From contig QVRM01006574.1 in assembly GCA_003439945.1 (NCBI GenBank), positions 1,489,501 through 1,553,500 of the forward strand: a stretch of DNA of 64,000 bases. The letters are read 5' to 3'. Below the pieces are notes generated by a model. It was not told the DNA's origin, searched no databases, and worked only from the letters and a program-made list of their open reading frames with translations. Position 1 is the stretch's first letter, and each line of letters begins with the position of its first letter. This stretch comes from Dermanyssus gallinae (Eukaryota > Arthropoda > Arachnida > Mesostigmata > Dermanyssidae). The position numbers were made by a program, and so were the translations under genes. Positions 47,214 to 56,022 of this stretch are shown piece after piece.

Positions 47214-49482
47214 TCTTGCTCGGTAATCCATTACTATTCTATCCGAGGAATCGTTTTAACGTAATCGCAGGCTTCTGTTTTTCGTTGGAAGTCCGCTTGG
47301 GTCTAAAGCGGACCCTATGCAGTGTTATATTAGATGCTACAGCATAGATTACTTCGCCGCGGACTGCAGGGTTTCTTAAAAAACTAGAGCAATATAGAAG
47401 ATTTAGTCCCGTGTTAACACAGGAGGGACGGTAGCGGCTTGCGTACGGTCTTTACTAGCCGTACTTCTCTTTTAGGGTAGACTCCCCTCCCTACGGTAGT
47501 CACATCACCAGTCGAACCACCAGCGGCGGAGAACACACAAAAGTGAATCTTGTGAAGTGTACACTTTTATGATTGTTCCGTGGATGTTAATCGCGTACTA
47601 AGCTTCCAATGTTTTGAGCGAGAAAGTTAGATAGGTATCACAACATAATAGTGTTTTTACTCTCACAAGTAAACAAGACATGTCCACCCTCTCCCTATTT
47701 CATATGGATTTTCATATAATATATAAATACTTATTTATATATGCATCTTTTAAATCCGTAAATACTTATTTGTATGTCATAACTATCTAGTTTGCGTTCA
47801 TGTGTCATGTCTATTTAAAGCGAGGCTGTTTCAAGTAGACCGTAAACAAGCACCAACAGTGGCCGACCGAGTAACTAAAGAACGTCTAATAAATTTTAGC
47901 AAATATCAGCCAATGTTCTTTTTCGTCGCACCGGACGGACCCCTAATGAGATTACGAAGTTTTTTTGTTATCCGAAAACGACAGTCTAGAAGGTTGCGCC
48001 TAAGTACGCAGGACATTGAAAGAACAAACAGAACAGGGTTCGTCTACAGCAGAGCAAAAATTCACAATAGAATATAACTAAGCAGGACACTGCCAAATAA
48101 TAGAACTAAGGCACTGTGATATAATAGAACTAAGTGAACTGCTACTGTGCTGCGATAGAAGAGAGCTGACTCATACACCGCAAAAGTACAATCCTCGTAC
48201 TTCAATGCGCGCTTTGAGCTTCAAATCTCACCGACGAAAAATATACTATAAAAGACAAGCACCAAAGCAGCAGGTCGTGATAGATTCGTTTCTGACAATT
48301 TCCCGTAGACACAAAAAGTTACCGCTGGATTGTCGATTACGATTCAGAAGATGTCCCTATTTTGTAACGCCGAACAAACTTCCAACTTATACGCCCGTCC
48401 TAAGCGTAGTGTCTAGTAAAATAGATGTACAGTGTAGGAACACTATGCATTTGTTTTTCAAAAAAGCCAACGATCACGAAGGAAGTTTATTTGAATTTGC
48501 GTGCAAGTTGTATTAGAAACACTCGTGGCTGCCTAGCAGTCCCATGCTGCTATTGGTGCGCAAAAAATGGCTTTCAACTATTTGATTTCAACTGGGGACA
48601 GGAGTTGGAGAACCAAGCAACATCAATTATTTCTAATTTAACTGTTTCTCTATTGGGTTTCCACAAAAAGTCTCAGTGCGTTAAGTTATGTCTTTAGGGA
48701 ATTGTTTTTGTTTAATTATTAGATGGCCTTACGTAACACTTCGTGAATGGGAAGTCGTCAACTTACGACGTCAAGTCACATTTCAAACAATATAACAAAT
48801 AAACGGGATCTGGCTTTAAATCTTACTAAATTCAAGCAAATTATCCCTCACTTGTATCATTGCAAACTGATTTTGCTAAATTAGTTAAAAGCAAAACAAA
48901 TTATAAAGACAACAGAAAATATAGAAAAAAACGGGAATTTCGGGAAGAAAAAAATTCAAAACGACGATAAAGCCGTTGAGACGCTTTTATGGCGTAAATG
49001 AAGGAGGGAAATTTTTTGAATAAAAAATCTAACATTTGAGCAGCTTTAAGTTTTTGACCTAGGTAAGAAAGTGTAGATTCTTTTAAGACGACCCAATAAA
49101 TATTATACATATTTATATAAATATACATATATGCATAGTGCCATATCTCAATTTTAAAACTGGCGCCATAAAAAGATACTTTTAGCAAAGGAAATGCAAA
49201 TGTTGTTACTTTCTTAATATAAATTCCTTCTGGTCTTATATATTTGCTTGGATGGTCGGATAGTTTTTAATGGCTTGGTGGAACTCCTTTTATGAAATTG
49301 TTTTTAACACACGCATCACGCCTTGCTGAACCTTTGGAATGATTCAAAAACCGACAGTTGAATTCGGAGGTTTGCTTAGTTCAACACGGCGCAGAAGTTG
49401 CCAAGCTGATATCAGCAAAGCTCGGTTGGCATTGAGTTAATATTTCTTGCTAAATGCGTCATTGTTGGTCCTGAAGTTATAT
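47214..49482. other. Stretch without recognisable gene
   Basis: Open frames at 47802-48077, 48205-48516 and 48425-48697 (+) and 48901-49188 (-) carry no recognised motif. They may be remnants of an unrecognised element. Confidence 0.45.
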
Positions 49483-49483
49483 A

Positions 49484-49582
<99 letters not shown>

Positions 49583-49595
49583 GTATACGTATATA
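49483..49595. repeat. (TA)n microsatellite, about 105 bp
   Basis: TA run flanked by TATGTATA and TACGTATACGTATA variants. Confidence 0.95.
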
Positions 49596-50475
49596 TTGAC
49601 GACTTTTATACCTTAGTGATTTTAAATAAAGACATATATACATTTTGTGTTACATTTTCCGAATAGAATATGCTTTTTTTCTATACATACAGGATGTTTG
49701 AACTGCATTATTATGTTCGAGCTGGACATTATATCACAATTAATAAAGTAATGTTCTGTATAATAAAATAGAAGACGGTATAATAGAAATTAGTAACAAG
49801 CTATTTATGTCGCCCCCTCTCTAGCACATTCTGTTAAAAAACATACTTATTTGAACGAGATGAACGACTGTCTCAAGTCTCGTCAAACAAGGTTTGGAGA
49901 CCCCATATGTATATGAGCGTACATGTTTACGCGTACAAATAATTGCAGCGGAGAGGCCAAAGAGTATCCAGGTACAAGCTCGTATCTGGAGAAGACACCA
50001 AGTCAACGCCGATAATAGATGGAAGGCATAGAGCGGCGCATATGCATGTGTAACACAGGCACGACCCTACACAGTCTGGACAGGTGTACAGACACACAAA
50101 ATATACAGGTGCATTAACTAGAGCTCATCTGGCTTCAGTTTATGTCCACAAACCAGAAAATGCACAGCGCGCCTGCATTGATGCCAAACTTTAGCCGATT
50201 CACCGTTGCCCGTAGGGCATCGTGTTACGAACGGGACGCTGCTGCACAGCTTCGTTGCTAATTGCCTCTCCTGATGATCTCTCCCTTTTCTTCTGCCTCT
50301 CTCTCTCTCTCGCTCTCTAGCGTTATCTCTATCTTCCTATTTCTGTTGTCTCCCTTGTCTACGTCATGTTCGCTTTCTTGTTTATTTGTTCCCTCTCGGT
50401 TGTATTACATTGTATTCACTTTCCTCTGATCCCTTGCTCTTTCTTTCTCTCTCTCTCCCGCCCCTCTAGAATTAT
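49596..50475. other. Stretch without recognisable gene; CT-rich before the SINE
   Basis: A CT-rich zone lies at 50278-50460. A TACAGGATGTTTGAACTG sequence near 49688 vaguely resembles a mariner-type terminus, but no partner was found. Confidence 0.45.
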
Positions 50476-50793
50476 AACATTTTTTAAGGAGGTTGTTTCT
50501 AATTCTTGATCATCCTCCCTCCCCTGCGGGCTTGGCACGTACCTCACCATAAGGTATATATCTTCAATGCACCGAGGGCCGGACATGCTGAGATATCTAG
50601 GGTTTGCCCAACAGTCCTTGTGGCCGCATGGCCGCTGACTCTCAGCAGTGTATGGATTATCATCTATCACTCAATGAGCATCGCGCAAAGAAAATTCGAT
50701 CAACAACAGGGATCGAACAACCGGCGACACCCCGGTAGTCATGACAACAATGACTAGCGCACTAGTCCCCTAGACCACGCCGACTTTTCTCCC
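50476..50793 (-). mobile_element. tRNA-derived SINE, family C, copy 2
   Basis: The better-preserved partner of 1080-1366. On the minus strand it begins near 50793 with GTCGGCGTGGTCTAGGGGAC (A box), has a B-box-like GGTTGTTCGATCCC near 50708-50722, and then the family body down to 50476. No coding capacity. Confidence 0.85.
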
Positions 50794-51015
50794 TTTCTCG
50801 CTGTCCATCAGCTGTATCCGCACCGTGCACGCGCCTCTCTAACGGCTTCTTTACTATAGTACCACCACCACTATACAAATAATGCTCGCAAAACCTTTGG
50901 TTCCCTTCGAGTAATAGCCGTGAGTGATCAATAGAAATAGACAGACAGGCACGCAATAGGTCCTTCTGCCTGGTAACACAAACATGTCATCATCAGCAGC
51001 AGCATCATCGTCATC
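50794..51015. other. Flank with CAT/CAG trinucleotide repeats
   Basis: Ends in imperfect CATCATCAGCAGCAGCATCAT DNA directly before the (TTA)n that bounds the large element. A similar TCATCATGACCATCAACAGC sequence flanks the other side at 56022. Confidence 0.6.
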
Positions 51016-51053
51016 ATTGTTATTATTATTATTATTATTATTTATTATTATTT
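51016..51053 (-). repeat. (TAA)n at the 3' end of the two-ORF RLE element
   Basis: (TTA)n on the plus strand, TAA on the element sense strand. It follows a 3' UTR of about 65 nt and is either tail, target or both. Confidence 0.9.
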
Positions 51054-51116
51054 TTCGGTTTTACAATTGTGAGGTATGAACGTTTAAGCCAGGTTCATGA
51101 TGCTCTGCTGATTTCC

Positions 51117-54053
51117 TCAATTCATGGCGCCTATGATAGAAGCCACGTTCCCCCTACACACGGCCAAAGACATCATCTGTCTCAAAAACATGGCCTCGCG
51201 TCGATCACCCGTAATATCTTCTATACGCTTTCCAATATCCTTCAGGATTTTCGCCGTACCTGTGCTAATGGGCCCAAGTGTCTCCAATGCAATGGGTACA
51301 AAGTGGTACCTCCTTGACAGCTCGAGATACTTTCCTCGTTTTTCAGAGTCCGCGCGTTCTGCAACCCATCCAGATTCAACTGCGCTGTGACGTAAATACG
51401 ACAAGGCCGCTGTGCATGAAACGGTTACATCCCATGCAAGGCTTTTACCATGTGACCATAGCGGAATGGTGACCCCGTCCGGTCGTAGCTCACTACTTCC
51501 ATAAAGACCTTTCGGCTCGGGTGTGGATGGTATCCCTGCCCTTCTAAGGGCTCTTCTTACTATGGCGTTGAGTTCCGCGTGTCTTGTAAGTCTGCCAGGG
51601 CTTTTTAGACAGCTTAGAGGATGTAGACCATCAGAGTCAACAGGTGGGCTGCATGAAAGACATGAGAAAGGCTCGCAGACGGGCGCGCCTATCCTAAGGG
51701 CTGACACCATGCGGAAGGAGTTGGGGTCCAGCATGGTGCCAAGCTGGCGGGAGGGCAGTGCTTGGAGCCAGCCCCCGCTGAAAGGATGGTGAGCCGCTAA
51801 AAAAACGGCACGTTCTCTTGATGATGTAAGGTCATCCATGATATCCCTTGATGATTTCTTACTTTTACAAGCGTCGAGAAAATGTTGGTTCACGTGCTCT
51901 TTCAGGGGGCCGGGGTCAAGTTGGCTTCTCATCGTCGCATCTGCCAACATGGTAGTTTTCTTTAACACGATTGTTGCATCTTCATTAACAAGTGATTCCG
52001 CTAGAGAGCCAAATTGATTCAATGATGCAGCATAGCACACTGCGGCGAGGTCGATGGACCTTCTTATACCAAGGCCTCCGAAGGCTATTGGAAGGCTTGC
52101 TCTTTTCCATAAGTTCTCCTCTAAACTAATGTTCAATACCTCACCCAGAATATCCCTAGTAGTCTCGTCGTAAGCAGCGAGGCCTTCGGTATATGTGAAG
52201 GTCGGGGATGCTCGCAACAAATAGTTAAATCTTGATGACCCAAGACTGTGCCTCCACAGACAAAGGGCCGCCTGTGGGTGCATATTTGTCAAGCGTGGGC
52301 GGATTTTTACAAGAGCTTTTCGTTTTGCGCGAAGAACCCGTGGGATTCCTTCACACATGACGGGAGCACCCAGAATATCTAGGTCCTCTTGTGTCGTGCG
52401 AATTATTCCGGGAAGTGCTTGCATGATCGCTTGAATAGATTTCTCTTGCTCTTGCGCATTGCCTCCTATCGCTGTAACCTCACACTTAGAGGCGTTGAGC
52501 GTTAGCCCTCCCGTTTCCTCGAACTGTAGTACGGTCTGTACATCCTTCGCCACAACGTCCGCGGGACCACCCAAGATTGCATCATCCAGATACCAGACGT
52601 TAAAGGGGCTCTGTAGACTTGACACCAGATCAGAAATGCCAAGACAAAACAGCGCTGGCCCTAGTGGGTCTCCCTGTTGGATACCGGTCCTGGACTCAAT
52701 GGTTACATCTGTATTCCAAGCGAGCATTGACGCACTTCTGTAGCCCTGCCACACCATCGGTAGGAGTCTTGGAGCCTTCTTTTGCACTTCGTCAAACATT
52801 TTATCTCTTCTTAATGTATTAAACGCATTTCGAAAGTCTAGTTTAACTAGCACTCTTGTCGGGCCCTCTGCCTGCAAAAAGGCACGCGTAGCATGCACGG
52901 TGGCTTCTGCTCCTCCTCTAATGGCAACCCCAACTTGGTGAGGAGAGACCGCTGTCACAATGGTATTTTTATTCACAGCCATGGCAATTTTAGAAGCCAT
53001 TCTTCGTAAGGCCAGTCCGCACGCAATGGGTCTAATTGAGTTATCTTTTTTTCTAAGGGCGGTTAGGCTTGCACCATAGAAAATCGGTAGACTGAATGAC
53101 GGCAAGGTACCATTAAGTACTGTAGTCACAAAGGTACTCAGTTCGTTCAGTAGACGTTCAGATGAGGGAATCGTCTGGTCAAGCATGTCACGTAGATGTC
53201 GAGGACGCAAACCATCCAAACCGGCTCCACTTGTAAATGGAAAAGATTTAACGGCCTCATGGACCTGAAGTACGTCAATCTTACCAAGGTTTAAGGCGAC
53301 CGGTTGTTGGAGCAGCTCTATGCGTTCTTGGCAGCCACGTGGGGAACGTGGATGTTTGGCCCGCAGTTCAGACTCTGTGTGCGCGTCGTATGGTGCAATT
53401 ATGTCTGAGGACAGCAGGGCTCGAGCGGCAGAACGGATATCACCCTCTGCTAATTTCATCTCTGCTTGGCGTATACTGTTTTCATCTTCATTTACGTGGC
53501 GTATCTTGTCGATAGTGCTGAGTGCAGTCGCGTCGGCCACACCTTGAAGAGTCCTAAGATCTATTTCGGCTACATTCTTCTTAATTAGTTTGGTCAGCGT
53601 CACTTCTTGATCTTTCAGACGCGGAATGGCAAACATTAGCGATGGAAGCATCATGAGATGGTTCCAGCTCTTGAGGTCAAGCCTCGAGTTAAAATTGCTC
53701 AATGCTTTGGTGTATGCTGCGGCGCAGCATTCTCTGGCTCCGCGGGGTATGACTCTGGCAAGTCTTAAATTCTTGCGGGCATTTGTTAGAATCCGTACTA
53801 ATGAGGTCGAATCAGATTGAAGGTCAGAGTCTGAGGCAGAAGGTATGAGATTATCCGGTCCCGGACTATTACCGATAGGTAGACTTCGAGAGGGAATCGG
53901 GGAGTGGAGGCGTGTTATATGGGCCTTCAGTCCTTTGGAGGTTCTTACACAGCGACCGCACTGCGTGCAAACATATGGGGTCTGAGAGAGAGAAGCCGTT
54001 GTATGGTCGTTATCGTTGACTTCACTGGTGTTGTGTGATTGTTGGCTGGTCAT
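51117..54053 (-). CDS. ORF2 (pol): C2H2 finger, reverse transcriptase, CCHC, restriction-like endonuclease
   Basis: 978 codons from ATG to TGA with no interruption. In order: one C2H2 zinc finger (C29, C32, H45, H50) for DNA binding; RT at about 265-530 with AGLDGLRPRHL (277-287), LVKLDFRNAF (D406), GIQQGDPLGP (457-466) and YLDD (488-491) in place of the usual YADD; a Cys/His motif C798-x2-C801-x9-H811-x3-C815; and the endonuclease with RPD (857-859) and WDVTV (D875). The C-terminal block FLRQMMSLAVCRGN is the hallmark used here to find relatives. It should nick the target and prime reverse transcription of the element RNA. There is no APE domain, RNase H or protease. All RT and endonuclease residues that can be checked are present. 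The clade is inferred as R4/Dong-like from the target. Confidence 0.93.
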   Translation of the reverse strand: MTSQQSHNTSEVNDNDHTTASLSQTPYVCTQCGRCVRTSKGLKAHITRLHSPIPSRSLPIGNSPGPDNLIPSASDSDLQSDSTSLVRILTNARKNLRLARVIPRGARECCAAAYTKALSNFNSRLDLKSWNHLMMLPSLMFAIPRLKDQEVTLTKLIKKNVAEIDLRTLQGVADATALSTIDKIRHVNEDENSIRQAEMKLAEGDIRSAARALLSSDIIAPYDAHTESELRAKHPRSPRGCQERIELLQQPVALNLGKIDVLQVHEAVKSFPFTSGAGLDGLRPRHLRDMLDQTIPSSERLLNELSTFVTTVLNGTLPSFSLPIFYGASLTALRKKDNSIRPIACGLALRRMASKIAMAVNKNTIVTAVSPHQVGVAIRGGAEATVHATRAFLQAEGPTRVLVKLDFRNAFNTLRRDKMFDEVQKKAPRLLPMVWQGYRSASMLAWNTDVTIESRTGIQQGDPLGPALFCLGISDLVSSLQSPFNVWYLDDAILGGPADVVAKDVQTVLQFEETGGLTLNASKCEVTAIGGNAQEQEKSIQAIMQALPGIIRTTQEDLDILGAPVMCEGIPRVLRAKRKALVKIRPRLTNMHPQAALCLWRHSLGSSRFNYLLRASPTFTYTEGLAAYDETTRDILGEVLNISLEENLWKRASLPIAFGGLGIRRSIDLAAVCYAASLNQFGSLAESLVNEDATIVLKKTTMLADATMRSQLDPGPLKEHVNQHFLDACKSKKSSRDIMDDLTSSRERAVFLAAHHPFSGGWLQALPSRQLGTMLDPNSFRMVSALRIGAPVCEPFSCLSCSPPVDSDGLHPLSCLKSPGRLTRHAELNAIVRRALRRAGIPSTPEPKGLYGSSELRPDGVTIPLWSHGKSLAWDVTVSCTAALSYLRHSAVESGWVAERADSEKRGKYLELSRRYHFVPIALETLGPISTGTAKILKDIGKRIEDITGDRREAMFLRQMMSLAVCRGNVASIIGAMN

Positions 54054-54066
54054 TTGAAACTATTGT

Positions 54067-55839
54067 TTAGGTGGAATGATCAGCAGCTCCAGGAAGTGCT
54101 AGGAGCTCTGGATCTTCAGTACCGTCTACAACAGCCTTCATAAAAGCGATACCAATCTCAGACTCGAGATATGATAACACGCCTTTGATGATTGGGTTCT
54201 CGTCGAGCCATGTTGAGAGCATGGGTTTCATCTTCTTCCAGATTCTTAAGATCGCGGTGACGATATGAGAAGAATTATTTGTCGAACTCTTTTTCTTTTC
54301 TGAGTGTGATTTTGCAGGCATCCTCTGCGAGGTCTGTTTTTTCGTTTCAGCAGCCTGCTTTTTTGGTGCAGCGGGTGGCGGGAGATTACAGAGTACTGTC
54401 TCGCCATCTTTATGCAAAACCTGCTTGAGTTTTTGTGTGGCTGGTCGGACCACATCCGCGTAAGAAGCCTGTTTTTCGACAGGCTCAGAACTGACGTTGT
54501 GTGGCTCCTTTATCAGTGATGGAAAATCACCTGATACAGGAAGACGCGCAGAGACCTTTGCGTAGAGTTTGACTCGTTCGGCTTCTCTGTATACCTTCCT
54601 AACCCCGCAACTGTTGTTATTGGATGCGTGGGCACCTCCGCAGTTGACGCAGCGAGCCTTATTTTGACATTCCCACATCTCGTGTCCGGCGCAACCGCAT
54701 TTCCTACAGGAGGGATCATTTCGTTTTTGACACTCTGAGGCTTTGTGCCCATACTTATGGCATCGTAAGCACTGCAGGGGGGACCCTGCGCACAATGTGA
54801 CCTTGTAGTTCTCACCGGCCATATGCACTTCCGAGACAGGCATGGTGTCAAAGCGGAGTCGGACTCTGGATGAATTTTTCCACGTTTTTGTTGCGTTTCC
54901 GTTCTCATTCCGCGTCGCGACGGCATATACTTCTCGTTTTACTGCGTCGACGCCTTGATCTTTAAGACATTCTAAAATATCATCATCGGTGAACTGAGGG
55001 TTAACTCCATAGATTCGACCCCAAAATGCGGATATATCTGGACATTGCTGTATACTCACACCGCATACTTTATTCAGCCCCTTCGCCGTTAGCATCTGGC
55101 TTGGGTCTTTTAAGCGAATCGCCAGTTTCCCTTGCGTCGTAATTCGGGCGTTAGCACCCGGCACAGATTTACTGAGCTCTACGGCTATCTTAAAAACACT
55201 AAGAGATCTTAGTGCTTCAGGGTTATCTGGGCAGTGGAACAATAGTTCCAGCTGGGTCTCCGTAGAAGCAGCCTTTCGTACATTCTGAGTAAATGTAGAT
55301 GCGGTTTCCCTGGCTACTTTCTTTGCAGCTGTTTTCACTGCCTTCTCTTGACGGGTTGGAACTTGGCTCCAGCCTTCGTCATCTTCAGAATCGTGAGACG
55401 TAGCGCCAATTGTTTCACACGGCTCACCGTCACACTTACTCTTTCCTCCGATCGGGTCATTGCTCGTCGCCCTCTCCATCCTCTCGGACAGCCTGGCTTC
55501 TTGGCGCCGACGTTCTCTTACTGCTGCCGTCTCCCTCGTCGACCTGTGACACTTAACAGTGCACCTATGATTCTCCTCACCTGCTCGTCTGCACACAGGT
55601 GATGACACGCGGGATGACTGCGGCGAATAATCGTTACCGCTCAAATAGGTAGCGGGCGACCCTTGCCGAGGCGTATATGGAGACACCGGACGTGAGTCGT
55701 TAGTAACCAAGCAGACAGCTGGAGATAATGCACATTCTAAACGTGATACATCTGAGGCGTGGGCAGCAGTTTCCACTACATGATCATCGTCGCAATCCAC
55801 CTGTCCGTCTTTCAAAGACGTCTCCACGACGACTGTTCT
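54067..55839 (-). CDS. ORF1: gag-like nucleocapsid protein with three zinc knuckles
   Basis: 586 codons counted from a GTG at 55827; the frame is open from a TAG at 55842-55840, and the first ATG is codon 117 (55479), so the true start is unsettled. The N-terminal ~190 residues are Ser/Arg-rich and probably disordered. Residues ~195-348 form the conserved gag block (LLFHCPDNPEALRSL…RVRLRFD…YKV) that precedes the zinc knuckles in jockey/I/R1-type ORF1 proteins. Knuckles: C353-x2-C356-x4-H361-x4-C366, C374-x2-C377-x4-H382-x4-C387, and C393-x2-C396-x3-H400-x6-C407. The tail is basic (KKQ, EKKKSS) with a short helical C-terminus. It should bind element RNA. It ends 13 nt before the ORF2 ATG in a different frame, which suggests reinitiation. 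Confidence 0.88.
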   Translation of the reverse strand, partial: RTVVVETSLKDGQVDCDDDHVVETAAHASDVSRLECALSPAVCLVTNDSRPVSPYTPRQGSPATYLSGNDYSPQSSRVSSPVCRRAGEENHRCTVKCHRSTRETAAVRERRRQEARLSERMERATSNDPIGGKSKCDGEPCETIGATSHDSEDDEGWSQVPTRQEKAVKTAAKKVARETASTFTQNVRKAASTETQLELLFHCPDNPEALRSLSVFKIAVELSKSVPGANARITTQGKLAIRLKDPSQMLTAKGLNKVCGVSIQQCPDISAFWGRIYGVNPQFTDDDILECLKDQGVDAVKREVYAVATRNENGNATKTWKNSSRVRLRFDTMPVSEVHMAGENYKVTLCAGSPLQCLRCHKYGHKASECQKRNDPSCRKCGCAGHEMWECQNKARCVNCGGAHASNNNSCGVRKVYREAERVKLYAKVSARLPVSGDFPSLIKEPHNVSSEPVEKQASYADVVRPATQKLKQVLHKDGETVLCNLPPPAAPKKQAAETKKQTSQRMPAKSHSEKKKSSTNNSSHIVTAILRIWKKMKPMLSTWLDENPIIKGVLSYLESEIGIAFMKAVVDGTEDPELLALPGAADHST

Positions 55840-55991
55840 CTAGTTCGCACGCCTAGTTTCGATCACTGAGTCTAGGAGAGTCTTGTAGACACTTTACACC
55901 GATCACAGCACTGTATTTGTAATAAAAATCGCACAATTTTCGGCACCTCGATCCGAACGTGACTACTCCCGGCAGCCGCGAGCAGACGATT

Positions 55992-56022
55992 ATTTGTTAT
56001 TATTATTATTATTATTATTATA
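55992..56022 (-). repeat. (TAA)n at the 5' side of the two-ORF RLE element
   Basis: (TTA)n on the plus strand, in the same orientation as the tract on the 3' side. This supports insertion into a pre-existing TAA microsatellite. Confidence 0.85.

Larger units (their letters stand above)
51054..55990 (-). mobile_element. Full-length two-ORF non-LTR retrotransposon with restriction-like endonuclease
   Basis: Minus orientation with about 165 bp of 5' UTR, gag-like ORF1 (55839-54067), a 13-nt gap, ORF2 (54053-51117) and a ~65-nt 3' UTR. The sense strand has TAA repeats on both sides (55992-56022 and 51016-51053), as expected for insertion into a TAA microsatellite. Insertion into TAA repeats is known for the Dong group of the R4 clade. 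No ORF is disrupted, so the copy is recent or still intact. The family has at least one close 5'-truncated relative at 13.6 kb. Having a separate zinc-knuckle gag ORF in front of an RLE pol is uncommon. Confidence 0.9.

Noticed and set aside
49688..49720. mariner terminal inverted repeat (TACAGGATGTTTGAA…)
   Set aside because: No matching inverted partner or transposase nearby; the similarity is short.
54513..54926. 137-codon minus-strand frame inside gag
   Set aside because: An overlapping frame of ORF1, which has clear zinc knuckles in its own frame.
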